In this document: in pieces, positions 1 to 10,039 of the stretch
Position numbering within the stretch: the first letter of the stretch is position 1
Layout of the letters: every line of letters starts with the position of its first letter
Position numbers and translations under genes: made by a program
Assembly (NCBI GenBank): GCA_029378245.1
Contig: JARKIF010000106.1
Coordinates: forward strand, 50,906-114,905
Direction of reading: 5' to 3'
Length of the DNA stretch: 64,000 nucleotides
Origin: Roridomyces roridus
Lineage: Eukaryota; Basidiomycota; Agaricomycetes; Agaricales; Mycenaceae
The notes under the pieces: generated by a model
Database searches by the model: none
The model's input: the letters and a program-made list of their open reading frames with translations, nothing else
Told to the model about the DNA's origin: nothing

Positions 1-268
1 CCGCTCGTCCAAGGCGGTCTCATCTCCTACGGACTTTGTCAGACCGGTACGTCCCTCCTCTGCTCTGACTCAATGTCGCTCGTGGATTGACGCGCCGCCT
101 CCAGGCTGCAACACAGTCGCTGTGGCCTGCTACGCCGCTGCAGGTGCTGTGTTTGGAACTGTCGTAGCTGCACCCGCCGCCCCTGCCGCTGTCCTCGCTT
201 GCAACGCCGCCCTCGGGACGTGCAGCGCGACTTGCGCGACTGTCGTTCTTCTTGCTCCTATTCCGTGA
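1..268 (+). CDS. Small secreted-type cysteine protein, copy A (5' end outside window)
   Basis: The window starts inside this gene. Codons run from position 1 (PLVQGGLISYGLCQTG), an intron spans 47-104 (GTACGT..CCAG), and the second exon 105-268 ends at TGA 266-268. The joined protein continues CNTVAVACYAAAG and ends LLAPIP. The pattern GLCQTGCN..ACYA..G followed by LACNAALGTC is the signature of small fungal proteins often annotated as zygote-specific class V-like; their biochemical role is unknown to me. It is a close paralogue of the complete gene at 2324-2632, with the intron in the same place. The signal peptide would lie just before the window. A secreted protein is inferred from copy B. 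Confidence 0.75.
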   Translation, partial: RSSKAVSSPTDFVRPVRPSSALTQCRSWIDAPPPGCNTVAVACYAAAGAVFGTVVAAPAAPAAVLACNAALGTCSATCATVVLLAPIP

Positions 269-582
269 ATCGTGAGTCGATCTGTGGTTTGGGAGATTTT
301 CAATTGAGATCAGTTTATAGTTGCACTGTCGCTGTGCCAAAGCCTGCCCGACGCAAGCCCGACGAGAATCGCGAACGTTTGAAAGTAATTGTAACACTAT
401 GTGAATGCATTGAATTGGGAATGCCCATTGAGTGCGGTTTCATGTTTTTAGTGCGGCCTGACGTCTATTGCCTGGCGTCTATTTTGTTCGATTTTCGCAT
501 GGCGGAGTCAAATTGAGTTGATGCCCGAGTCCCTGACCTTTCGCCTCCACATTAGTGGGCCGATTGAACCGCTTGTGTTTTT

Positions 583-590
583 AAATATAA
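583..590 (+). promoter_or_regulatory. TATA-like box of the 655-967 gene
   Basis: AAATATAA lies about 65 bp before the ATG at 655. The flanking sequence resembles the region before the paralogous gene at 3518. Confidence 0.35.
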
Positions 591-654
591 AGAGAATAAC
601 ACTGGATGTGACTGCGCCCCAATCCCCATCTCACCCACACATCTGGAATTCGAA

Positions 655-967
655 ATGCATGTCATGCACCGGGTCGTCAGACTTATGGCCTTTGTGCATT
701 CTGTATACATATTCTTCTACCTCCCCCGCGACAAATGCAAAGATCGTGAGTAACACAAGTCCGAGTCCTCCAAGGTCCTCCATGCATCGCCTCATCATAC
801 GAACAGTCTGCAACCGAGTCGGACTCGACTGCCACATAAATTCCTACGATTTCTTCGGTGTCCTTTCTCCTCGGCTCGCCACGATCGCCTGCGACAAGGT
901 GCATGAGAAGTGTCACGCCGTGCGGCAAGTTGGTGAAGACGAAGACGTGAATTCGTTGGTTGATTGA
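655..967 (+). CDS. Small cysteine-containing protein of unknown function, copy A
   Basis: Two exons, 655-745 and 807-967, joined over a 61-bp GTGAGT..ACAG intron, give 83 residues starting MHVMHRVVRLM and ending NSLVD. I do not recognise the family. The core DKCKDLC, GLDCHINSY, LSPRLATIACDK, EKCH shows regularly placed cysteines and is shared with the gene at 3518-3957, whose intron is at the identical position and phase. That conservation is the main reason to call it a gene. It lies directly downstream of the small secreted protein gene, and the same two-gene order is repeated at 2324-3957. A short hydrophobic stretch around residues 9-23 could be a signal or anchor, but this is weak. Confidence 0.55.
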
Positions 968-1951
968 TTTAGCCTCTGCAGCTGGGCTGTTGACCGGTAG
1001 AACCCGAGTGTTCTGGAGGTATTCCGCTGGAAGTGGACGTGAAAGTTAACTCATAACGATATGTAGAATTCAATTCTTGATGATATATGACTTGCATTGT
1101 GAATGCCCCAAATGGTCCATTCGACCGCTTGTTTAATGTGAGGCTTTGACGCGGGCTGCGAAGTCGACCAAGCCTATTCCGAGTCAAAATTGAGTTGAAG
1201 TTGACCTGATTTGGTCGCTTCCATACTGCGTGAATTGAACTAGTTGTCTTTTCGCATATAAAGCTGCAGACTCTGGCGGCGGCATAGTTCATCTCCATCC
1301 ATATCCTCAGCATGAACTTCAATCGCGCTGTCCTCTTCGCTCCCAGCAACAAATGGTTCGTCGCAAGATCACTGCATGCACAGTTTAAGCTGGAGATACT
1401 GCAACTGCAACTTTCAGCCGCAAGTGGAGGAAAGGTAGCCCAGGGGTAGAGAACTCGAGGGTAGGACCAGCTGGCAGCTACAGAGAGACAGATAGCCACA
1501 GAGCTCGGCAGCGCAGAGGGAATTGATTCATCCAGACCCGGGGAAGACCAAGAGTGAGCGTTGAGGCCACGAGGGAAGAGAGATGCTTGTATAAGCTTGT
1601 ATACAATGCGAAAACGATGGCGCGTAGCAGTTACTTAAATAGGTCGGCCCGGAGCCCGAGGACGCGCGTTCAGTGCCGAGTTCCGTGACCGAAGTCCACC
1701 GAGCAGTGCAAAGGCTGTTGAATAACATGAGGCCGGTCAATCGAGCCAAGGGAACTAAATTGGGCATGATTGCTGTGAGCTCCAGATCGTGCAGAGCGGC
1801 GCTGCATTCTGGTTGTTCGCCGGCAAACACATAACCTGATGCCCCTGTGGCCTGACAAGCACCGGATCAGCTTCGACAATCGGTGGAGGATATCGTTGTG
1901 CCGCCTTGTGCCGCCATTGTATTTTTGCAGCAAGTGTAGAGACATGCGTGT
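968..1951. other. Intergenic, no supported gene
   Basis: No convincing gene. Around 1190-1320 a stretch resembles the upstream regions of the two small cysteine genes (GAGTCAAAATTGAGTTGA, then CGCATATAAAGC) and leads to an ATG at 1312 (MNFNRAVLF) that soon stops. It may be the eroded start of a third copy. Confidence 0.4.
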
Positions 1952-2000
1952 AAGGCATGTCGAAATGACATCTTGCACGCATGTCATTTCGACATGCCTT
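1952..2000. repeat. Perfect 19-bp stem hairpin
   Basis: Positions 1952-1970 and 1982-2000 are exact reverse complements (AAGGCATGTCGAAATGACA on the left) separated by an 11-base loop. It lies immediately before the longer fold-back at 2002-2185. Confidence 0.85.
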
Positions 2001-2001
2001 C

Positions 2002-2185
2002 CAGCTGCTTGCAAAATTGTGGGCGGAGTCGGCTGGGGAAACGTGTCGGTTCAAGTGCGGCCAGACACCGTTTAAGGAAATTTCCTGACGTCGAATGACG
2101 CTGTCTATTCAGTTGCTCCAATCACCGGCACTGCGTCCACACTCACTCCCCGGCGAGACTCCGCCCAGAATTTTGCAAGCAGCTG
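2002..2185. repeat. Fold-back repeat (MITE-like)
   Basis: The 29-base arms 2002-2030 and 2157-2185 are inverted repeats with one mismatch, sharing CAGCTGCTTGCAAAATT and TGGGCGGAGTC. Pairing continues imperfectly inward (GGCTGGGGAAACGTG against CACACTCACTCCCCGGCG). The whole can fold as one long hairpin. No coding capacity is seen. It sits just upstream of the TATA box of the 2324 gene, so it could be a small non-autonomous element or part of that promoter. Confidence 0.6.
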
Positions 2186-2253
2186 TCAACATGCCTTGGA
2201 CATTGCTCCCCGTGTGACAGCATGTTCTGCCGGCATCGGGCGCCTATTTTTCA

Positions 2254-2260
2254 CATAAAA
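2254..2260 (+). promoter_or_regulatory. TATA-like box of the 2324 gene
   Basis: CATAAAA is centred about 67 bp upstream of the ATG at 2324, a usual spacing for a fungal core promoter with a short leader. Confidence 0.45.
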
Positions 2261-2323
2261 GCTTGACCTCGCCGCCCCCGATCCGGCCCCAATCTGCCTT
2301 TACCTTTGTCCTTTACTCTCACC

Positions 2324-2632
2324 ATGCGCTTTACCACCCTGCTCGCACCCATCGCCCTCGTCGCCGTCCCGCTCGTCCAAGGCGGTCTCATCTCCTACGG
2401 ACTTTGTCAGACCGGTACGTCCTTCCTCTGCTCCGAGTCGACGTCCTGGATTGACGCCCCGCCTCAAGGCTGCAACACTGTCGTCGTAGCCTGCTACGCA
2501 GGTGCGGGCCTCGTCTTTGGAACCGTCGTAGCTGCGCCTGCAGCGCCTGCCGCCGCCCTCGCTTGCAACGCTGCTCTCGGAACGTGCAGCGCGACTTGCG
2601 CGGCTGTCGTTCTTCTTGCTCCTATTCCGTGA
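2324..2632 (+). CDS. Small secreted-type cysteine protein, copy B
   Basis: Exons 2324-2414 and 2469-2632 flank a 54-bp intron (GTACGT..CAAG). The intron length is a multiple of three, so the unspliced frame is also open, but only splicing restores the shared GLCQTGCN junction. The protein is about 84 residues. MRFTTLLAPIALVAVPLVQG looks like a signal peptide, followed by a compact domain with six cysteines (CQTGC, ACYAG, ACNAALGTC, TCAA). It matches small fungal proteins annotated as zygote-specific class V-like; no enzymatic role is known to me. It is nearly identical to the gene cut by the window start. Confidence 0.8.
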   Translation: MRFTTLLAPIALVAVPLVQGGLISYGLCQTGTSFLCSESTSWIDAPPQGCNTVVVACYAGAGLVFGTVVAAPAAPAAALACNAALGTCSATCAAVVLLAPIP

Positions 2633-2816
2633 ATTCGTGAGTGAATCAGTGGGTTGGGAGATTTTTGGATTGAGATGAGTTTATAGTTTCCGCTGTGCCA
2701 AAGCCTGCCCGACGAGAATCGCCAACGTTTGAAAGTAGTTGTACCACTATGTGAACTGTGAATGAATTGAGTTGTGAATGCCCATTGAGTGCTACTTTAA
2801 CGCGGCCTGGCATCTA

Positions 2817-3341
2817 CACGTCATTACCAAAAGTAACCGGAAATCGGGCCGTCGTGGTGGCCTGAGTGATCAGACCCGGCTGAAACTTGATCCGAGCATT
2901 GTTTAGTATGCATGAAGTCTCCTGAGGTCAAAAAACTCCTACCCACAGGGTTGTCTTGAGCACACACGGCAAGAGTTTCTTACCATGCTAGATTTGATGA
3001 ATCTGCCAAAACTCTTGCCCCCCTGCACTTCCAGGACTGAAGTAGCTAACTTAAGTGATGCTCATGCATCGGTAGAGTAGTGATTTAGTATCCCAAAGCA
3101 AAGGATGTCACTGTGGGACTTCACAGAGCAAGCAAATTCAAGCCTCAATTTGGCTCAAGAAATTCAACCAAAACTCTTTAGCCACTGTGACGGCTAGACT
3201 GAAGGAATTCATGGCAACTGAAGTGGCCATTCTATTTCTGGCATTCTCATTTACATCCCAGTGATAGAGCATCAAATTTGATGCCGGCATCTCGGAGCCA
3301 TGCCGCGAAAACAAATTCCGGTTACTTTTGGTAATGACGTG
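2817..3341. mobile_element. 525-bp MITE with 26-bp perfect inverted ends and TA target duplication
   Basis: The left end 2817-2842 (CACGTCATTACCAAAAGTAA...) and the right end 3316-3341 are perfect 26-bp reverse complements. Both sides carry TA (2815-2816 and 3342-3343). The parallel segment of the upstream paralogous copy (about 478-495) reads through from GGCGTCTATTTTGTTCG with a single TA and no insert, giving a natural empty site. There is no coding sequence inside, so the element is non-autonomous. TA duplication fits Tc1/mariner-type mobilisation, but the superfamily is an inference. Confidence 0.9.
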
Positions 3342-3517
3342 TATTTTGTTCGATTTTCGCATATCCAAGTCAAATTGAGTTGACGCCGAAGTCCCTGGCT
3401 GCCACATCGACATTGATGCGCCGATTGAACCGGTCGTCTTTTTACATACTTAGAAGAGAATGGAGTGCGCCACAGTCCTCAAATTGAAACGGTCCCCATC
3501 TCACCACACGCCTCGAA

Positions 3518-3957
3518 ATGGGTGCGCACTGGGCTATCACACACGAGGTCGCGGCCTCTGCGCATTCCGTATACATGTTCGTCAACCTCCCCCAGGAGAG
3601 GTGCAAGGATCGTGAGTGTGTAACCCAACTCTTTCATGCGTCGTCCAAGGTCTTACCCTGCAAACAGTCTGCGACCGACTCGGACTCGACTGCCACATCA
3701 ATTCCTACGGTTTTATCGAGGCCCTTTCTCCTCGGCTCGCCACGATCACCTGTGACAATGTGCAGGAGAAGTGTCACGCTATGGGTGGCAAGTTGGCGAA
3801 GGTGAAGCGAAGAGGACGTGAATTCGAATGTGTGTACAAGTACTCAGTTTTGCTTGCTCTTCGTTGGTTGAATTTAGATGATGCAGTGAATGAATTGAAC
3901 TCCGACTGGGGATCCGTCGATGACAATATGATCCAATTCTTGATATGTAATAAGTAG
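3518..3957 (+). CDS. Small cysteine-containing protein of unknown function, copy B
   Basis: Exons 3518-3611 and 3668-3957 join over a 56-bp intron (GTGAGT..ACAG) at the same site as in 655-967. The product is 127 residues, starting MGAHWAITHEVAASAHSVYM. The shared core is ERCKDLC, GLDCHINSYGF, LSPRLATITCDN, EKCH. The C-terminus is 40-odd residues longer than in copy A, because about 35 bp unique to this copy shift the stop codon. The function is unknown. It is the second gene of the duplicated two-gene cassette and is separated from its partner by the MITE. It ends 60 bp before the convergent S28 peptidase stop codon. Confidence 0.55.
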
Positions 3958-4017
3958 TAAATCGGAAGAAGGGGGAATAAAAGGCGAATTCGCCTCCTGC
4001 TCACAACCAAAGTTGAA

Positions 4018-6232
4018 TCAACTCGAACGAGTCTGAGTCTGATTCGCCCGCCATTTCGGGAAATCGGCCAACCACGATTTGACAAACTATCGAGGTGTGA
4101 GCAAGCAACGGCGGCGAACGTATTCATTTTCACCTTGATCTCATAGTCATGGATCGCTTGAATAAAGTCGGGTTCCGCGGATATGTTCAACAGGCCATTT
4201 TCGTCCCTGAAAATCAAGTTTAACTCAAAAGTTCGCTGGGAGTGAAAACAGACGAACCAATGATGTCCGCCTTGCTAATGGACGAAGAGACACGCGTCAG
4301 CAAATAATCAAAGAAATACAACCACGAGAGACAGCGAACCTTGATCAGGTAGTACGGCCGGAGGAGAGTATCTTCCCTCGGGAACCCGTCGGGAGAGTGA
4401 ACGCACGCATACTGCCAAGGATCAATCCCCCCATCGACCTGCGCGAGCCTATCCGCCTGAATATGGAGCGCCCCATACTTGTTCCACCGCTCCAGCGCAG
4501 GCGTTGCCGGGACCGTGTTGAACTTGCCGGCAGGGAAACCCCATTTGCACCAGCGTTCGGAGTAGTCGGTTTGGATAGATCGAGAGAGGAGGGTCCGGCG
4601 TCCGAGGGGTGCTCCCTCTGTGGGTGTTGGTTAGTAAGTGAGAGAGGGTAGGATTGAGAGACCCACGAGAGAATTGACCGGCTTCCAAGCAGGACTGGTA
4701 CAAGTACGCGCGATTTCCGGAGAAGTCGTTCGGGTCAGCCCAAGCAGTTGCATTCTGTTAAAAGCAAGTTTGTGACCAAAATACAGAGCCAGTCGACGAA
4801 AGGCTCACGTGTGTCCCAAAGCACTCGTTCGAATCCAGACTAACACCGGGAGGACAGAACGGGATGATCTTGGTTTTGATATAATTCGCATAGTTGCCGA
4901 GATTCGTCCACACAGCTCCGCCGGTAAACTTGCTCAGCTGTGAATCCACAGCCGAGAAGGTCTTATTGGCGCTCGTCACGGCATCGCAGAACAAAAAGAA
5001 ATCGTCGCCGCCGACGTTTGGGTCCCAATTCAATTCTTGCCAGCTGTTCGTTGGGTAGGTGAACGGATTCTGACCAAAATTTCTGTGAGCAAAGAATCCC
5101 AGATAAGGTGAGAGGTTCCTACGCCGATTGGGAACTGGGCATATGGGGCGAAGTTGAGAATCAGTTGATAAATTTAGCGCTGGAAGGACGGACCGCGATG
5201 GTTAGAGCAACGTCTCTGATATCTTGAACAGCCTCTAGCCCGAAAATCGTCTTGAGCTCGGCAAGGGCGGCGGTATTCTTTGTAGTGATCAAAAAGTCCA
5301 TCTTGTCCACGATGTCTTCGATGCTTTGAACACAATCTTGCGGCGCATTTTCTTGAATGGTGTAATACCTGACAACGTTCAGCTTATGCGACGAGCTCGA
5401 AATTGGACTGACCATTGTGGATAGCCTGTGAAAACTTTCACCGTCCCGCTGGAGCTGATACCGCCATAAATGACATCCCCGAACTCTTTGACTGTGAACG
5501 CAGTCTCGGCACCAGCCAGCGATCCGCCATCTTTCAAGCATCATTAGTAAAGGCCTCCCTCTGCAACAGCACACGCACACATGATCCACGGCCGACCGGG
5601 AGCAGTCAAATCCTCGTCCTCATGACCAGGAACAGAAACATGCTGCGCAAAGTACGCAAAATCGGCGATAGATTGTTCTGTCGTAAGCCAGCGCAGGTTG
5701 TCCGTCGTAAGTCCTTCGGCGGCGATGAGCTCCAATTCGGGGAAAGTTGTGCCGTAGTATCTGTGTTCGATGATGATACCCATCCCGCTGTGGACGCCGT
5801 CAAGCCGATGAACAAGGACTCGGGGTGGCCCGCATTGTTAGGTAAACGTACCCGGTGGCCTGTGCCAGCTCAGCGATGACGCCAGTCAGAAGGAAACTGC
5901 CGCGACTGCTCGCACTGGTTTCCCCGCTATCCAGGAGGAAGATGGGTCCACCTGGTCGGTAGAAAGTGTCATTGAGGATGTAATTCTGAGGGAATGTTGC
6001 GCTGGTCGGGGGAGGTCCGTAGAACGTGTCGTTGGGAAAGTGGTTGGTTATCTGGTTGAAGCTGAAGGTTTTGAAGGCGGGTGCGGGGGATTGACGAGAT
6101 CTGCAGTGGAGTGAGTTTGTGGTCATGGTAGATGTCTAGCACAACGTACATGAGCTTGCGCTCGAGGATCGATCTTGAGAGATCCTGGCCGAGCACATAA
6201 GAAGCAGCGAGAAGCGAGAGAAAGAGCCTCAT
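4018..6232 (-). CDS. Secreted serine peptidase of family S28 (prolyl carboxypeptidase-like)
   Basis: Starts at 6232 (MRLFLSLLAASYVLGQ, a clear signal peptide) and ends at TGA 4018-4020. Twelve exons join in frame. Landmarks in order are FNQITNHFPNDTFY, PGGPIFLLDSGE, IIEHRYYG, YGGSLAGAE (the GxSxxG nucleophile motif of S28), NYANYIK, DGGIDPWQYACVHS (acid residue region) and QGGHHWDENGL (histidine region). The C-terminal exon gives FVKSWLADF. S28 enzymes cleave Pro-X bonds at chain ends, here presumably outside the cell. One exon is only 12 nt (5123-5134, FPIG) and is needed to link LTIA to NPFTYPTNSW. No frameshift is needed anywhere. It is convergent with the small gene at 3518. Confidence 0.9.
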
Positions 6233-6275
6233 CGGATGGAAAGAGGAGGATTCTGAGCAAGATTCGGCGGCGTGG

Positions 6276-6284
6276 CTTTTTATA
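6276..6284 (-). promoter_or_regulatory. TATA box of the S28 peptidase
   Basis: On the minus strand TATAAAAAG lies about 45 bp upstream of the ATG at 6232. Confidence 0.5.
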
Positions 6285-6534
6285 TGTAAATTTCTCACCC
6301 CACGACCGCTGATCCGGGACTCTTAGCTCAGCCATCCGCCGCTGGGTGCCAAAACCAAACCATTCTGTCGGGTATATCTGGGAGAGTCGGGCGCTCGAGC
6401 GTACCTTGCGTACGTCAACTTAGAACCAGGAGGAGAAAGAGAATTGATGAAGATTGGATGGAGAGTTGAAATCAAACACTGGATCGTAATCAGTATCAAG
6501 ACGTTAGTTACAAAGCTTGGAAAAAGCTACCGAA

Positions 6535-8115
6535 CTAGTACCACATAGGACGACACATCCACGGCGCTATATGATCCCATAAATCGGCGCCTTTCACCAA
6601 TTTATATTCTAGCCCACTCCGACGAAGCGACCTCAATCTCTGAAGTGTACCAGGGTCGGGCTTGGGGTGCCGCCGACCATTAAAGCAGAGCGCGACCAAG
6701 CGCAGCGCACCCTGGCCCATGCGCCACCGGGACTCGAGCACGTCCGCCCAAAGTCCGTAGTCGAAAGGTGACTTGTCTTCGAACGTCAAGTGGAGGCCCG
6801 TGATCTGCGAGGGGAGATAGGTGATGAGCTCGACCAAGTCGTTCGCGACGGTAGCGTGGCCCGAGTCCTCGTCAAACCCATAGCGGTCGCCGCCGACGAT
6901 GATTATGGCCAGCTCGATAAGCGAGGTGCATCGGTTCATGAGTTTGGAAGCTAGTGCCTCATGAGGCAAACCACGTAGACAGAGTCTCCGAACGGTGCTG
7001 GAAGTGTCTGCGACGAAGCGGTCGAGGGCAGGGATGAGATACATTTCATGCCACCGAAGGTACAGTGTGAATTGTTCGAGAATGGCCACTTGCAGATACT
7101 GCAAGACCTCGGCATGCGAGACATAGAGGCGCCGAAGCTGTGACAGCTGGATGACCTGCCCAGTCGCCGGCCAAACAGGGTAAGGGTAGACGTCGATATG
7201 AGCCTCCACCAGAGCGAGGTTGGCGCTGAGAATTCCGCGATGTGTGTCCCAAGGTGCGTGAGCGTGATATCGAGTGAGCTGGTTGATTGGTGGGAGAAAG
7301 TGAACCGAGAGCTGCCTGCATACCATGAGGTCAGACAAATGACACGCGGTGCGCAGATAATCGACGACAACGGATCGTGCCGCGTTGTCATCGTCTTCAT
7401 CGTCCGAGTCTCCTCCCTCATCCTTGTCCCACTCGAAAGCGACTCTGCGCAATGACGGTACATTACGAATGGACGGAAGGAGAGGAAGAAGGCCCTCTGT
7501 GAGTTGGATATAAAGCTCCTCCCATCGGGCAGAGTGTTGGATGAGAAAACGGAGCAGCCGTACTTGTGGGCGCGCCTCCCGTTCCTCCGACCCGTAGAAG
7601 TGGATTTTGAGGCGCTGTGCGCGGCTTATCTGCGCCTCGGCCGCGGCGAGAGAATAGTTGCAATCTACACAGACCATGGACCACAGGGAAGGCATGGAGA
7701 TGGCAATAGCCCTCCACTGACTGCAGACATGCGTCAAAACCCAGGGGCTTTGTTTTATGAATGACTTCCGCTTGTGCAAATCGGCGAGGGACGGTAGGGC
7801 CCACGTGAAGATTTCTCCGAGGGTCTCTGGTGGCATCCGGCGGAGCGGGGAAAAGATGCCCACGTGCTGGTTGCGGCTGCGACTCAGCGCGTCGCGATCC
7901 TCTTCCAGCTGAGCGAGACGATGCCGAAGCGTCGAGATTTCGCCGTCAAGCAACTCCAAGCGCCCGTCGATGCTCGAGATGGCGTCACGGATGGCGGGAA
8001 ATTGGCAGCATTCCGGGGGCTGGTTGGAGTGTAAGAGGATGTGCAGTTTCGATTCTGGATCTACGCCATTCAAGTTCTTGACGACATCGGGACTGGGATG
8101 GCCGTCGACGTCCAT
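6535..8115 (-). CDS. F-box-like protein A
   Basis: Single exon, 526 residues, ATG at 8113-8115. It has the layout of a large agaric F-box family: an N-terminal HSNQPPE segment, a coiled coil around residues 45-80 (SIDGRLELLDGEISTL), the F-box core (FSPLRRMPPETLGEIF, about residues 88-103), then SPWVLTHVCSQWR and a long variable region, ending in the shared WMCRPMWY tail. F-box proteins usually link substrates to SCF ubiquitin ligases through Skp1; the target here is unknown. Its closest relatives in the window are the copies at 8406, 15548, 23208 and 30504. It is intact, with the stop about 300 bp from the S28 start. Confidence 0.85.
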   Translation of the reverse strand: MDVDGHPSPDVVKNLNGVDPESKLHILLHSNQPPECCQFPAIRDAISSIDGRLELLDGEISTLRHRLAQLEEDRDALSRSRNQHVGIFSPLRRMPPETLGEIFTWALPSLADLHKRKSFIKQSPWVLTHVCSQWRAIAISMPSLWSMVCVDCNYSLAAAEAQISRAQRLKIHFYGSEEREARPQVRLLRFLIQHSARWEELYIQLTEGLLPLLPSIRNVPSLRRVAFEWDKDEGGDSDDEDDDNAARSVVVDYLRTACHLSDLMVCRQLSVHFLPPINQLTRYHAHAPWDTHRGILSANLALVEAHIDVYPYPVWPATGQVIQLSQLRRLYVSHAEVLQYLQVAILEQFTLYLRWHEMYLIPALDRFVADTSSTVRRLCLRGLPHEALASKLMNRCTSLIELAIIIVGGDRYGFDEDSGHATVANDLVELITYLPSQITGLHLTFEDKSPFDYGLWADVLESRWRMGQGALRLVALCFNGRRHPKPDPGTLQRLRSLRRSGLEYKLVKGADLWDHIAPWMCRPMWY

Positions 8116-8405
8116 CGAGTCTGTAAAGACGAGGGCGTGTTGGAAGGCTCGTTCGGTTGGTTGCAGTTAATTGGGGCACAGAATGCAGGAGGATACGGCT
8201 CGGGGCCAGCGTGGACTGAGTTTGGCACTGGCAGTGAACAAGAAGCGTGCACGGTCACGTCACACATACGTGTTATTTGTACCCCTGTCAGCCCCTGTCT
8301 TTGTGGCAATCTTCAACTTGTTGATTTCTTTTGCTTCTATGTACTCATTTTCCTTGACAGAATCCATTCCTGCAACTATGTATACACATTATACACATTC
8401 CCACT

Positions 8406-10037
8406 TTATTCAACAAGCCAGTCCGGGCCACACATCCAACGCGCCATGAATCCGGGTTTCATTATAGCATTCACCTTGTCCTCCTCATCTTCCACAATCG
8501 AAAGTTCCAAGCCTTGCTGACGAAGCCTCTCCCACTTGGCCGGCCGTACACGCTTGGACTCCTTCACCGTCCCGGACTGGAACAATAACGTCGCCACCCG
8601 CAGAGTACACTGGGGCGCGTCAACCCGCGATTTGAGCATGCGGAGAATGATACGAGAATCAACCACGAATGGCTGGGGATCCTTTTCGAAAGCGAGGTGA
8701 ATATGAGTTAGTCTGGGGCCCACGATGGGAGTGGTTGCGTCCACCGCCAGGCGGGAAACCAGGCTTTCCGGATCGGGAGTCTTGACGGGGACGGAGGCGC
8801 CCCACGAAGTAATATCATTGTATTGGTGCCAGGTGAAGATTACGGCCAGCTCAGTGACGCCAGTATAACGCCGTAGGATTTCGGCGACCAACTCTGCACC
8901 GTCATCACCAACACCGTGTAGTCCGAGTCTCCGGACGCTGTGCGGTTCTCTCGATGAACTGTTCGAGTCTGCGGCTAAGATGAGTCCAGGTCTCCAAACG
9001 CCGAACTTTGAGGGTGAATTGTTCGAGATTCGGTACATGGAGGCACGAAACGACACCCGCTTCGGATAGGTAGAGGGACCGGAGCGCAGGAAGTATAATG
9101 GCCGATTCAGCTCGATATCCTTGGACGGGTCAGGTCCGGGATGAGATGTGCGCCTCGACGAGGGTGGGGCTCTGACGAAGAATTTCGACATGATACTTCC
9201 AAGGCGCGTTGACGTGATAATGAGTGAGTTGATTTGCAGGGAGCAAGACTCGGAGCGACGGTGAGTGCCGTGGCCAGCAATCAATGGTGACATGGACCAG
9301 AGACTCTGCGGTCTCGAAATAGTCGATATCCGACGGTGCCTCGCTGTCGCGTTCATCGTTAATCCAACATAAACGAAGCTTCCGCAAAGAGGGCAGCCGG
9401 TCTCGAAGAGCGGGAAGGAGACTTTCAAGCTCCGGGGTCAATTGCAAGAATGCCTCCTCCCAGCGCGGAGAATGCTCGATGAGGTGCTCCAGCGTCTCCA
9501 CTGCATCGGACCCTTCTGTGCCACAACCTGGACCCGAACTGAAATAAATTGCGAGGGTGCTGGCGCGCTCTACCTGTGCCTTGACCACCGCCAGAGGATA
9601 ATGGCAGTCGAGGTTTACGCTGCAGGCCCGGGGCAGCGCGAGAAAGGACCACAACGAGGGCGTCGAGATGGCTGCTGCCCTCCACACGCTGCACACGTGT
9701 GTGAGGACCCAAGGACTCTCGTTCATAGATTCTGCGATCGTATGTGCCACCTTGTTCGTCGTGGCGTTGGGGAGGGTCCACGCGAAGATTTCCCGAAAGA
9801 TTTCGGGTGGCATTCGTCGGATGGGCGAGAGGATGCTCGCGAACGGCCTGCCCACGTGCTCGGCGTCGTCGCAACACGCAAAACGCGCACGCGCGTCCTC
9901 GAGCCGCTCGAGCTGCGTCGCCCATAAGACGATCTCATCATCCGTCACGTTGGCGTGGTCATCTTCAGGCTGGACCAGCCGTTCCCTCGCAAACGAGATG
10001 ATCTTCTTGTCGAGTCGAGTTCGGCTCCTGCCAACCT
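8406..10037 (-). pseudogene. F-box pseudogene B, 5'-truncated and frameshifted
   Basis: On the minus strand the coiled coil and F-box region (ILSPIRRMPPEIFREIF, SPWVLTHVCSVWR) are readable from 10037 to about 9135, ending PTLVEAHIS. The homologous sequence then continues in another frame (LRSLYLSEAGVVSCLHVPNLEQF, about 9100-8960), and shifts again for RRLGLHG through to the terminal MARWMCGPDW and TAA at 8406-8408. At least two frameshifts are therefore present. The 5' end, with the start codon and HSNEPPE segment, is missing: the coding frame meets the inverted-repeat element at 10040 and does not resume beyond it. A weak transcript could still make a short F-box peptide. Confidence 0.8.
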
Positions 10038-10039
10038 AG

